Below the pieces are notes generated by a model. The model saw only the letters and a list, made by a program, of their open reading frames with translations. It searched no databases and was not told where the DNA came from. Below are positions 52,420 through 63,925 of a stretch of 64,000 nucleotides of DNA, piece by piece; position 1 is the stretch's first letter, and every line of letters starts with the position of its first letter. Source of the DNA: Aedes albopictus (Eukaryota; Arthropoda; Insecta; Diptera; Culicidae); contig NC_085137.1 in the NCBI RefSeq assembly GCF_035046485.1, positions 130,080,703 to 130,144,702 of the forward strand, in the 5' to 3' direction. The translations under genes were made by a program, and so were the position numbers.

Positions 52420-53390
52420 TAGTCTCTCGTGCCTACAATATGAACGTCATTCAGGTGCTTATCGAAGTGCTGTTTCCAATAAGGTTTCCACCTTCTATTT
52501 ACCTCTCGTCCAGCCGTCAGGAGGCATTCGTCATTATCTCTGACAGTTTCGGCTCACAGCATGAAGCTGTAGTAGGATGCGATGAGCTTCTGGTAAACCT
52601 TTTGTGTCTCTTGGAAACTACTCAGTAGTTCCATTTTCTCGCATTCCGCTTCTTCCAGGTGGCGTGTAACGCTTCACATTCTGTCGGGTTACTTGCTGCA
52701 GCATTACCGATGCATTCTGCAATGGTGTTTTTACTGTACTCCAGCAGTCCTCTAGGGAAGCCACAACGTGATCGTCCTCATCTGGCAACGCTGCCTAGAG
52801 ATTCTGCGCGTATGCTGAGGCGACATCCGGTTGCTTCAGTCATTCTTGGTTGTATCGTCGCTATCGCCGCACACTGGTTCCAGCCCCATGTGAGGGCAGT
52901 CATAAATATGATTTTCTCTAGTTTCATGATGAAACCGCTAAATTTTACGCATACAGGGGATAGACAAAATGATAAGAACAGGAAAAATTTTCACTTTTCA
53001 AAAATGATCAACTAGCTGTAACATTTCGAAAAGTGCAATAACTATTCTCCAATTTTTACTGTAAGTTGGTCAAGTAGTTGCCTATCATTGGTCCAAATTT
53101 GGGAAAGATCGGGCTATTCTACATGAAGTTAGAAATATTCTAGAAGAGGGCATAGTTATCCGATAGCCAATTTTGGACTGTTATATCTCCGGATCCAATG
53201 AACCGAATGCAATGAAACTATGAGCGTCTAAGACTTATATAATGAGCTTCGAAATACTTCTGACCTAACATAAAATTGTTCATAACAAAAAAGCGATCCT
53301 TCAGTAGATCGGCGAGTATGCGGGTGCTCTCAATGAAGTTGAGAGATCGGCAGTTCCACGTACCGAGTTTCCAATCGCAAGTCCTGTTTC
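52420..53390 (-). pseudogene. Decayed LINE endonuclease fragment
   Basis: On the minus strand, near 53385-53292, the reading is DWKLGTWNCRSLNFIEST then RILADLLKDR, the N-terminal motif of an apurinic-like LINE endonuclease. After an insertion at about 52953-53287, the same strand has more decayed sequence. This includes a REVNRRWKPYWKQHFDKHLN-like stretch (about 52450-52510), as found between endonuclease and reverse transcriptase. Several stops and shifts are present. Clade not assigned. Confidence 0.6.
52953..53287. mobile_element. MITE-like insertion in LINE remnant
   Basis: Starts ACAGGGGATAGACAAAATGA; the right end near the resumption of LINE homology is not well defined. The interior is AT-rich with no frame. 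Its placement between two LINE segments is the main support. Confidence 0.5.
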
Positions 53391-55469
53391 GCCGCTGGAG
53401 TCTTGCTTAATATCTTTGCTCTAGTTCTGACGTACCTGACAGTTTTAATTTTCAATAACAATTGTTAAAGTTGGAGTCATTTGAATGACTTCAAATTTTC
53501 CCATTTTCTTTACGATTGAGCAAACAAGTTAAAATGTTGTTAGTCCTTCCTAGTAGGGCTATCATCCGCTCTGGTTGATTCAAGAATTCCAGTGAGGGCA
53601 TGCTACGTAAGCGGAGAGCCCCGAAGTGCGGTGGTGTTTCATTCCAGTGGGTGGTATGGTGGTGTGGCCTTGATGTACGACGAGCGAGCCCGAGCATGGA
53701 TGGACGAACAGGAGGCGAGCCCTTTTTCGGAGTAAAATTCCGCGCAGCTGAAGATGCGAGTTGAGTGAAATGCGATATCATCACCGCTCGCCATCACCAG
53801 CAGTAGCAGCAGCAGCAGCTAGCGAACGAACGACCGAACGGGCGGATGGTTTCAGCTTATAGTTCCTACCATATCGTTAGCACCATCTTTACCACAATCC
53901 GTTCGCGAGAGAACACACCCAGCTCTCCCAGCTCAGCATAATCGGACACTGATTAATTGAAACATGAACTTTGGCTGCATGGATGGTTATCCTCTGGTGC
54001 GGTTATGGATTGCCTGGTTAATCAGGTATGAAATTTCCCATGGCCACCGGTATGAACCCGAAGGGAAATTGAGATGTTCATTGATGTTTGCGTGTTTAAA
54101 TCAGAATGCGACATCGGATCCATTAGTAGAGACCTCCATTTTAATCAGCGTTTTTGAAAATCTTAATCTCTTTGAAGTAGAATCGCTGCCTATAGAACTA
54201 TTAAAGTACGCTGGGTAATTCACTGGCTTTATTTAAAGCTATTTAAATCCAAGAAAAACTTCATTAGCCAGCCATGCTCTCTCTTCTCATATTTCCACAA
54301 AGGAATCCTATATCCAAGGAATCTTTTATTCATCCCACAAACCGCGAAAAAGACACTTTTCTACATAATTTGATAATCTCTACTTGCCGGGAAGAAAGTA
54401 CAGACAAAGAAGCAAAAAAAATCAAAAAGAGAACACATTACCGCCAAGTCTTGGGCAGAAAAGCCCAACGAAGAGCGCACTCGAACTCGAACGAAGGAGC
54501 TTCCTTTTGAAGTGTAGGTAGTAATATCGTTTCCACACCCCGTACGATGGCAATGATACAGCGCAGCCAGCCAGCCAGCGGTTTGAAGAGAAACCCTTCT
54601 GGTAATGATGGTTACAGCACGATAAGAAGGGATAACCAAGGAATCAAACCGCCGCGTCGCGTCCATAGATTCAATGGCAGAAGTGATAAAGACACGGCTA
54701 CTATCAATACGACGCGACGTGTGGCGGTGTTGAAAAACATGTATGCTCAGTAAGCAGCAGACAACAGTGGAGTAACATATAATCCTTTTTGTATTCCTTT
54801 GATTGCGATTGTGTGTGGATGACAGCTGTGTATATATAAGGTGCTTTGGGTTTTGTCCGAATCGAATCGGAATCGTGTGAAGATGGTGATGGATTTATTA
54901 TTGGGTTTCTCATTAATGTTTAGACTACTGTGATAATTTGAGAATCCACTGAATCATCAATTCCCAGCGAAATTGCACACTAATCAAACTTATTTTGTAT
55001 ACCTGTTGTGCATCCGACGCCCCTGTCATGAACCCAACCTAACTTGTGTACGTCAGCCGCTGCGAAGTCGTGTGCGAAATTCGACTGTGATGATAATGAA
55101 TTTCGGTCGAGTCTAAATGGGTGCAAATGTCGCAATAGCTTCTGGATATGGAGAAGACATACTTCCTCCGTCCCAGGTCCATTCGTATGTGTTTGCTTTT
55201 CCGGCTAGAACGACATAACCAAATTGTACAGGTTGTGTTATTTTGTAACAAAGATTTTCGTAAAAAGGTGGTACTAAACGGGGACTTGGACTTGGCTAAA
55301 GACTTGAAACGTCAAAAAGACAGCTGCACTTTGTTGATGATGAACCTGGGCGTGTTATTGAAAGGTCGTCTTCAGTGTCTCGTACTTGACTCGACACTGG
55401 TTCGGGTCAATCAAGGAGTAGCAACCATAGACATGTGCAATCAGCTAATCTAAGCTAAGCTAAAGCTAA
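53391..55469. other. Presumed intron, unassigned
   Basis: A short AGC repeat (about 53803-53820) and GAACGAAC/CGACC runs (about 53822-53840) are present. A segment at about 55073-55137 matches, in inverted orientation, about 57905-57970, so both are probably copies of one repeat. No gene recognised. Confidence 0.45.
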
Positions 55470-57070
55470 GCTGAGGATTCCTTCTGAGATTCCGTCAGGC
55501 TTTCCTTCTAAGGTTCTCCAAGAGGTTATTCATGGGCTCTTCCTGGACTTCCTTCAGCGTTTTCTCCAAGGTTTTCTTCTGAGATTCCATCAGGAGTTTC
55601 ACCGTACATACTCCAGGAATTATAACCGATTTTTTCCGGGATTATTCCACGACATCCCCTAGAATTTTTTCTTGGGATTCTTCCAGAAATTCCTTCCAAG
55701 TTCTCTCCAGAAATCATCTAGGATTGCTCCAGGAGTGCTTTCTGGGATTCCGCAGGAAGTTCCTTCAGAAATTCTTACAGGAGTTTCTCAGAAGTTTCAT
55801 CAGGGATTTCTCCAGGAGTTCTCTCCTATCTCGAAGAATTCGTTACGGTATTTATCAGATTCCTTTTAGGATTTCTCTAGGAATTCCTTCCTTAATTCCT
55901 CCATGAGTTCCATATGAAATTCCTTGAGAAGTTCTTTCAGGTTTTCTTCTACGAGTTTATTCCGAGATTCTTCCAGTTCCTTTTGGAATGTCATCAGTTT
56001 TTTTCTGGGAAGTAGGTAACTGCTGAAGAAAAATCAGAGGGAACTTTTATATTGTAGCAATTCGCCATAAAACTGTTGTAGATATTCCTAGAGAAGCTTT
56101 TGGAGGAAATCCTCAAGGAAGTGCTTTAGTAATTTTATTAGGAATTCATTAAAGAATTGCAGATGGAAGTCTTGGAAAACTTCTATAAGGATTTAAAAAA
56201 AAATCCTGGATGGATAACTAAACAAATAACAAAATTTTCCTATCACGGTGCAAAACTAAAAGCGACAATCCGCCGTGTGATCAACACGAATATCGATTCG
56301 TGTGAGTAGTTACATCTATCATTAGGACAGCATAGTTGTACAATCCCCCTTCAGAATAAATAAGCCCTGATGAAGATCAAAACCACAGGATCGAAACGTT
56401 GGCAATGATCTAAAATCAAAAAATCAACGCTTTTCTGTGACTGAAAAATATAAAGTTTTACGCAAATCCAGTATTACAGAAGGAATGTTTGAAGAAATCC
56501 CGAAAGGAACTACTAAAGCAATCTCGGAGAGAACTTTTAATAAATCCTGGAATATACCTCCGGTGGATTTTTGGAAGGATTCCAGATGGCACTTCTGTGT
56601 AATCTCTGAAGAAAAAGAAACTGGAGGAATTCCAAAAGAAAATATGGGAGGAACACGTGAAGCAACTCCTGTAGGAGTACTAGAAGAAGTTCCTGGAAGA
56701 AAAAAAACCCGAATGAATTCTGTTAAGAATTCCTGAAGAAGGAACTCCCTGAGGAATCCCAGAGAAACTCATTGAAGAATCACAGAAGGAACTCCTAGAT
56801 AAATCGCATAAGAAACCCACAGAGGAATCCTGGAGAAATCCCAAAAAGAACTCCTGGAGCAATCTCATGGATGAATCACTGGAAGAACTCCTGCACGAAT
56901 CTTAGAATGAATTCTTGAATAAAACCAAATGGAACTCGTAGAATAAGGATAAATAAAATCTTCGAGGTAGGTTCAAAAAAAAATCCTGGTGGAATCTCAG
57001 AAAAAAAAAACAGAAAAAACTCATGGAAGAACTTGTGCAATAACTCTTAGAGAAATTTTAGAAGATACTC
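55470..57070. repeat. Degenerate GGAATTCC-type array with strand switch
   Basis: Pyrimidine-biased on the plus strand to about 56000 (TTCCTTC(A/T)G-type words), then purine-biased (GGAACTCCT, AGAAATCC words) from about 56440. Between them lies the Penelope-like segment at 56210-56420. Confidence 0.7.
56364..56403 (+). ncRNA. Hammerhead-ribozyme-like core (Penelope-like remnant)
   Basis: GCC-CTGATGA is followed by an AGATC...GATC stem and then CGAAACGTTGGC. The order CUGAUGA, stem II, GAAA, A-C-G-U (two-base stem III without loop), U, GGC is that of minimal type I hammerheads in Penelope-like elements. Stem I pairs GCC (56364-56366) with GGC (56401-56403). One extra A lies between CTGATGA and stem II, so activity is uncertain. 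The wider segment 56210-56420 is probably a Penelope-like terminus. Confidence 0.5.
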
Positions 57071-57399
57071 GTGGAGGGATTTCTAGTAGAAATTTTATTG
57101 AAATTTTCATAGACATTTTTGGAAAATCTTTGTTAAACTCATTACATTTTCCGACGAAACTTATGGAAGAATTCCAAGTAGAACCAAAAGATTCACAAAA
57201 GAAATCCTTCATGGATCTCCATTTAATTCCCGTCAAATTCCTCGTAATAATCCTTTGTCTCCGCATTTCTTCTAGAACTCTACGAGATTACCGTCAAAAT
57301 CCGAATAGAGTTCTTCTTATCAAAGTCCGAACCACAATCTTGTTCACATTTGTAAATATAATAGTTCTCGGTCATTTTTTTGAAACAAAGTTTTTATGA

Positions 57400-57978
57400 T
57401 TCCTTGTAGTAAACGGAACAGCTGTGCAAAATTTGGTAGCGATTGATTGCGTCCCCGCATTCCGCATTGCGATTGAAGTATGTATGAAATTTAGTATGAA
57501 AAACGTGTTTTTTTTTGCATTTTTCTCATACCTAATTTGATTTTTTTGTCTAAAACCTCGTAACTAATGACTTTAAAGTATAACGTAGGGTATCCAGAAA
57601 AACTTTGCCGAAAACCGCGAAATGATCTGATGCTTGCGGAAAAGTTGTACGCTTGGTAAGTGAGGATAAAAATTAAGATTTATTCATAAATAAAACATCA
57701 ATAACTTGATGTTACTCCTTTACATGTTAAATGTTAGACGCCATCAAACGATCTGCTATAGCTTTTGTCATAAGTGTCGGATCGCTTTGCGGTCTTCCGC
57801 AAAGTTTTTGAGCACGTTCAAGACTATATTTTAACATCATCGGTTACATAGTTTACGATAAATGTATGCCCCTTATGAGAAAAATGCGAAAAGTAAGTTT
57901 TCCCATATTGCGACATTTGTACCCATTTAGACTTGGCCCGAAATTTTTATTATCACAGTTGAATTTCGCACTGCTAAC
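57400..57978. mobile_element. Possible MITE
   Basis: CAGCTGTGCAAAATTT on the left and AATTTCGCACTGC on the right form weak inverted ends. Part of the right half matches 55073-55137 in inverted orientation (CTAAATGGGT(G/A)CAAATGTCG). Confidence 0.4.
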
Positions 57979-58203
57979 ATGGTAAAATTAGATCTAGTCA
58001 GGGATTGGAACACTCATTTGCGAAGAGTTACACTCACTTGCTGTTTTCTCAGCTCAGAAGTTTGCAATCAAGAAACTATGTATGGACGACTTTTGCCTTT
58101 TGGTTTTCTCTAAAAGTTTGCCGAATAAAGTATGGGTCGCACACGCATATCGAAGGCGTGAGGGAGCTGCGAAGGCAACTCTCCACGAGGTGAATGTAAA
58201 TTA

Positions 58204-59866
58204 CAGGGCTGTTACAAATGGCGCGGATTTTGCGTTTTTCGCGGTTTTTGCGTTTCGCGCGGTTTTCGCGCGTTTTTGCTAAAATTGGCGCGGATTTTGC
58301 GGAAATGCTTTTCAAATGCACTTACATCAAACATTTAGACAAGGAACTTAACGCAATCAGAAAAAAATAACATTTTCAAATTAGAATTCAGTAACAAATT
58401 TTGAAAACGACGTATAATCAATGGTGTAGCAATGATTGTACGTCGTTTTCAAAATTTGTTACTGAATTATGGGATTTTGTACTTGCGTAAAAACAATGTT
58501 AATAGTCCCTAGCTTGGAGTGCTAGAAAAACTCCACTGCACTAAACGCTTTTTAAAACTGAGAAGATCCTCTTCTGAATTTCTTAGTCAAACTCTTGAAG
58601 TAATTTCTGTCTTAACCCCGAAATTAATTTTGGTTAGGATTTTGAATAGAATTTAAATTTTGGACGGAACTTGTAGAGTCATGCCTGAGGTTCAAAAAAA
58701 AAAAAACATAGTAAGATTTCTGAAATAATTGCTAGAGTTTCATGGTGATTGTGGAAGCTTTTTTGGAATTTGGAGAAACATTAGGTTGAATTTTCAGTCA
58801 AATTTAACAGAATCTCGAAAAGAAAATCATTGGTTTTGTAGACCGTGTGTTGCGTAAGAAATCAAAACATAAAGATCAGATAAGACGTCCTGGTGACTTT
58901 TACGATTGTATTTTTAGAGAATTCCATGGAAAAAGCTTTTAAAAAACCATGGATAAAATATGAATCATTAGAAATTTTTTTAAAAGCGCAAAATTTTCTT
59001 GATTCATTATGGATGAGTTTCAGAATGACAGAATTGACGATATACCTGAATCAATTATTAGTTGAACTTCTGCCGAATCATTTTCTTTTTGCTAAAAATT
59101 ATTATTTCCAATCGAAGCATGGTTGAGAGGGGCGGTGCGGACATAGTTATTAAAGAGTAAAGTGTTTCTTGGTAGAATTGTTGGAGGATTTTTATTGCAG
59201 ATACTTCTTTTGCAGAATACAGAATACTTCCAAATCGTTGAAGCTTGTTGAAATCCTCGTCGAATTTCAAAGGGTGTTGTATAGCCAGAAACTCTTATCA
59301 TGTATTTTCCAAAGAATTAATACTTTTCTACATATCTTCTGCATAATGTTCAGAACATTTTCCAGACATTTATTTATGAAATGTTCCCATTTTCATAAAT
59401 ATCATTCTTGAAAATGAAATTTAGTGTTTTTTTATTTATGTATTTTAACATTATGCTAATTCTACACTTAATTTAGTGGTGATTTAATCAATAAATTTCA
59501 CTAGAAATACTCCATTTTTGTATTTACATTTACATTCCATGGATTTTCAAAAACAATTCAGGAAATTTTCTCGCAATGCTCTAAAATTTTCTTTTGGGTT
59601 TTCAGGATTTCTTTCATAATGTTGATTATAAATTATTCCAAAAGTTTCGTCAAGAATGCCCCTTTTTTCGTAAAATAGTAGACGATTTTCACCAGGACTG
59701 CAACAAAAGTCATAAATAGTTGATTTTTCCTGAAAAATTCTGACTTTTTATGAATTTGAGTCATCATATGTTTAGAATGGCGCGGATTTGTTAATCTCGG
59801 CGCGGATTTCAAATGATTTGGCGCGGATTTTGCGCTTTCTAAATCGACACTTTTGTAACAGCCCTG
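58204..59866. mobile_element. Inner element with CAGGGCTGTTAC ends
   Basis: CAGGGCTGTTACAAA at 58204 and its complement ending at 59866 are hAT-like tips. Both are followed inward by GGCGCGGATTTTGCG motifs. AAATTA occurs outside both ends. This may be an insertion nested in the outer element or simply the inner part of its arms; the target duplication is not perfect. Confidence 0.55.
58385..58468. repeat. Perfect 30-bp hairpin
   Basis: Two 30-bp arms (starting AATTCAGTAACAAATTTTGA) are exact complements with about a 24-base loop. Confidence 0.9.
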
Positions 59867-60084
59867 AAATTACACTCACCTTGTGGAGAGTCGCTTTCAC
59901 AGGTCTGTCACGACTTTGGTATGGGTTTCCGACCCCTACTCTATTCAGCAAACTTTGAGACAAAACCACCAGCCAAAAGTCGCCCATACATCGTTTCTTG
60001 ATTTGATTGCACGCTCCTGAGCTGAGAAAACAGCAAGTGAGTGTAACTCTTTCGCAAGTGAGTGTTCCCATCCCTGGATCTAGT

Positions 60085-62480
60085 AAGTTAAGGTTCCCCG
60101 ATTTGAAGGAACTGCTGGAATAACTTCTGAAAGAATCCATGGAACAACATTTAAAGAAATTCCTGCTGAAATTTCTGTAAGGAATATTGAAGAAGTCTCT
60201 ATATTTCCGAAAGTACCGGTGTATAAATTTCAGAAGGAATTGAAAAAATCTGAAGAAAATTTTAAATTAATTACTGAAAAAAAGTCTGAACAAAAACGGG
60301 AATATTTTAAGAATCCACAGACGGATTATCTGAAGGTATTTTAGAAGGAATACCTGGAGAAACACTTGGAAACCCTTGGAGGAATAGCTAACAAATCCTC
60401 TTGATATGTTTTTGAAAAAAAAAACTTGTTGAAAAGTCCCCTACTAATAATCCTAAATATTTTTTGAATGAATTCCTGGAACAATCCATAGAGAAATTCC
60501 TAGAAGTACGCTTGGAGGAAATTCTGAGAAAATACATAGAGGAATACTCGGCGAAATTTCTGATACAATCTGTGTGTGAATTTCTACAGGAATCTCTGCA
60601 AGAATGTCTTCCAGCCTTTCTATAATAATCATTATGAGAATCTTATAAAAATCTGTAGAAAAAAATCTAAAGGAATCCTTGGAAGATTTTCTAAAGCTTT
60701 CTTATGAAATCTTTGGAGTATTTTCTGGAAGAGAAATGCCTTGAAGGAGTATCTAAAAGAATGAGAAGAAATCTTGGAAATTTCCCTCATTATTTAATGC
60801 AGAATTTCTAAAGCAATCCATGGAGAAAATTCTTCAGAAAGCTTCTGTGAAAACTTTGAAGGAGTTCTGAATTTCTGATTCTTAATGTATCCGTGAATCA
60901 TTTTCTAAAAAAAAGTCCATGTAGTATTTTTGAGAAAGTTGGAAGCTTTGAAAATTTTGTGGAAGAATCTCTATGAAAAAAAAATCTGATGAAATTCGTA
61001 GATGAATTTCTGGAGCAATTGATGAAAGATTTTTTTTAAAAGCAATTCTTGAAGTATTTTGTAAATGAATCCATGCAACGTTTTTGGAAGCTATCTGTGC
61101 AAGACTTTTTTTCCTATGGAGTTCTCAGAGCAATTTATGGAGGACATGTCTAAGGGCATCCCCAGAAGATTTTGGGAATGATTTTCTGACTGAATATCTT
61201 TAGGATTCTGTGGATGATATTTTCCAAATCAGTCCCTTAAAGCATTTCTTTAAGAATCCCTGGGAGATTTTTTCAGAAACTCGTCAAAGAGTTTTTAAAT
61301 GAATCTTAGGAAAGAATTGTGGAAAAATCTGTGGAAGTTTTTTCAATGTAATCCTTGCAGAAATTTGTAAAGAAATCTCTGAAGTCATGGGAGATTTTTT
61401 TTTATCTGTATTAACGAGATTTTAAGCCCTAGGCTAGTTCATCTCGGGTCCCACGCTTTACTTCTCTTCCGAAGGAAGAACTCACATTTTGCGAGTTTGT
61501 CGGGAGTGGGATTCGATCCCAGGTCCTCAGCGTGATAGTCAAGTGTTCTAACCATCACACCAGGTCCGCTCAACACACATCATGGGAGATTTCCTGAAAG
61601 TATCTCTCGAATAAGTAGTGAAAGAATCCCTAGGGCAGTTTCTATTGGAATTCTTGCAAGAAATGCCCGTATGGATCTCACAATTTTTATAAAAAAGAGT
61701 CCCTGGAGGAATTTTTCAAGAAATCCCAGGAATATTTTATGACTGAAATTCAGATTAAAAAAAACCTGGAGCAATTTCTAAAGCAAACCCCGGATAAAGA
61801 CTTAGAACAAATCCTTCGAAGATCACATGAAAGATTGCTTAAAGGAAATTCCGAAGGATTTTAGGAAAATAATCTAAAAAATTCACAAAAAATAGGTAAC
61901 ATTTCTGAAGGAATTTCTGCAGAAACTCATACACAACTTTCATACTACTTTGTGAAAATTCTCGAGGAGTCCCTAGTGGAATTTCTGGAGGAATTAGAAG
62001 ATGCTGTGGAAATTTATGGTGAAATCCTTGAAAAAAATTAACATCAGTACAAATTTTGGTCTGATTTCTGAAATCGAAAGTTTCTGAAGAAATTTCTGAA
62101 TAAATGTCTGTAGAAATTTCTAAAGGAATATCTGAACGATTTTTTGAAAAAATCTCTGGAGGAGCTCAAATTTATGGATATTCTTTGAAAAAAATGGTGG
62201 AATTTCAGAAGTAAATCATGCAAGATGCTTTGAAAGAATTCGTTGTAGAATTTGTAGAATAGGAGGAATTAAAAAAAATCCTGAAGAAATTTTTTGAATG
62301 AATCCGTGTGGGAATTTTTAGCCGAATAAGCGGACAAATTTCCTTAAGAATGTTTTAGAAAACATTTATTAGAAGTATTTCTGAAGAAACTTTTGGTAGA
62401 TTTTCTGAAGGAATCTCTAATAGATTCTTCAAATGAATACCTAGAGAAATTTCTGAATAAGTATCCTGAGGAATTTTTGA
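60085..62480. repeat. Degenerate purine-rich array (2.4 kb)
   Basis: Words such as GGAATTTCTGAAGAAATT and AATCC(A/C)TGGAGAAATT recur throughout, plus-strand purine-biased. It is interrupted only by the SINE at 61398-61579. Confidence 0.75.
61398..61579 (-). mobile_element. Feilai-type tRNA-derived SINE
   Basis: On the minus strand the element starts with a tRNA-like head: GTGTGATGGTTAGAACACTT (A box) and GGGATCGAATCCCACTCCCG (B box). It continues with TTCCTTCGGAAG and ends in poly-A (poly-T at 61395-61403). The 13-bp direct repeat TCATGGGAGATTT flanks it (61385-61397 and 61580-61592). It is transcribed by RNA polymerase III and mobilised by LINE proteins. The name Feilai is from remembered features of Aedes SINEs. 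Confidence 0.88.
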
Positions 62481-62694
62481 AGTAATCCCTGTTGTTTCTT
62501 TCCTTTTGACTATTAGCAGTTCGGGTAATTAAACGGAAATACCGAAGTCGAGAGTGACGCGACGTCGATTCCGCGAATTGCTGTTGGGATTTCTTCATGA
62601 ATTCTGCTCTGCTTACTTCAGCAATTGCAACTGGAATTTCTCAGGCAATTTCTGCTGGGATTACTCGAGCAATCACTACTCAGATTCCTTCAGG

Positions 62695-62970
62695 AATTAT
62701 TCCTTCTTCTTCTTTGTGGCTCGACGTTCGCATACAAACTTGGCCGGCCTCTCTCCAACTTAGTGTTCTTTAAGCACTTCTACAGTTATTAATTAAAGGG
62801 CTTTCTTTGTCTGCCATTGAATGAATTTATACATTTCGTGGCAAATACAATGATACACTATGCCCCGGGGGTCCAAAAAAACCCAAACGGAACGGGAATC
62901 GTACCCGCCGTCTCCAGATTGACGATCCATAGCCTTAACTACTACGCTACGCTCATTGGAGACCCAATCC
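62695..62970 (-). mobile_element. tRNA-derived SINE, second family
   Basis: On the minus strand, GCGTAGTAGTTAAGGCTATG (A-box-like) and GCGGGTACGATTCCCGTTCC (B-box-like) form the head at 62895-62965. The body continues to AATAACTGTAGAAGTGCTTA, ACACTAAGTTGG and an AAAGAAGAAGAAGG tail at about 62695. The 3' part is shared with the fragment at 1229-1312. Confidence 0.85.
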
Positions 62971-62979
62971 CTCCTGTGA

Positions 62980-63480
62980 TTATGCAAGGATTCCTTGAGG
63001 AGCTCCTACATAGATTTTGTCTAGATAGTCCACGTGGGATTCTTCCAGGAATTCTTCTTGGGGTATTTCCGGAAACTCCTGCTAAGATTCCCAGTGGCGT
63101 CTCGTCCATAGGTCCACTGCGTTCACTACACAGTTGATAAAAAGTAAAATAAATCACTATAATTTGAACATTATCCTACAAATGATAAAAAAATACTAAT
63201 TTATCCTTTTGATGTTCACAACATCCAGTGAACAAACCACTGTGAGATACCAGTACGTATCCCATAGGAATCTATTCAATTTTCCAACTTAATCTCACTT
63301 TGCCACCACCCTGTTGCTGCCAGAGAGCTCGACGCTGAGCATGCGAAACGCACATGTGAGAGCATCCAGGGTTTGTTTTGAAAATTCTCCAGGAATTCAT
63401 ATAGGCTAGAGATTCCTCCAAGAGTTCCTTCATGGGTTATCCGGGAGTTCCCGCAGAGATTGCTGTGATAATATCTCCAG
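62980..63480. repeat. Degenerate pyrimidine-rich array
   Basis: ATTCTTCCAGGAATTC- and GATTCC(T/C)CC-type words. A TA-rich patch with ACTACTATTACTACTACTAT follows at 63498-63520. Part of the stretch (63120-63340) is ordinary AT-rich sequence. Confidence 0.5.
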
Positions 63481-63804
63481 GAATTTATGTATATATTAAC
63501 TACTATTACTACTACTATTGTTACGGATATATCCAACGAAGTGAAAGCAACAGATTGTCAGGCTAGCTATTTATGCAACAAGTTGCAAATTGGGGATTTT
63601 TTCAGCACGAGTTATACATTTTTCCAACGAGTTGCATGCATTTTTTAGAATCACAAAAAACACCCGTAAACTAGAAAATTTCAGTTACACAAGCGCATTA
63701 CAAGAGGAATAGCAAGTGAGCATCCATGCGTATCAGCGATTTCTTTTCATCAAGAAGGCGATTCAGTTAGATCTGCTGCTCCTACCACTTCTACAGCTAT
63801 TAGG

Positions 63805-63925
63805 CCATGGTTTCTCAACCTTCGTTTCGCGATACCCCAACTGCTTGCAGGCACGCTTCGATTGTTCTATGAAAAGCTGGGAGACAACAGATTGGGGGGT
63901 CACAAGAGCAAAGGTTGGGAAACGA
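63805..63925. mobile_element. hAT-like short MITE
   Basis: GGTTTCTCAACCTT at the left and AAGGTTGGGAAAC at the right are inverted. This GGTTCTCAACC tip is common in short hAT-derived elements. The target duplication is unclear. Confidence 0.5.

Larger units (their letters stand above)
57999..60076. mobile_element. hAT-like non-autonomous element (2078 bp) with ~215-bp inverted arms
   Basis: Ends are CAGGGATTGGAACACTCA and the inverted CAGGGATGGGAACACTCA. GATCTAGT is duplicated on both sides (57991-57998 and 60077-60084), the 8 bp typical of hAT. The arms (57999-58215 and 59864-60076) match for over 200 bp, including TTACACTCACTTGCTGTTTT. No transposase frame is seen. A second pair of inverted ends lies directly inside. 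Confidence 0.9.

Noticed and set aside
52659..53015. 118-codon plus-strand frame
   Set aside because: It lies opposite a decayed minus-strand LINE and shows no conserved domain.
61398..61579. Functional tRNA gene
   Set aside because: The tRNA-like head is followed by a SINE body, poly-A and a target duplication, so it is a SINE.
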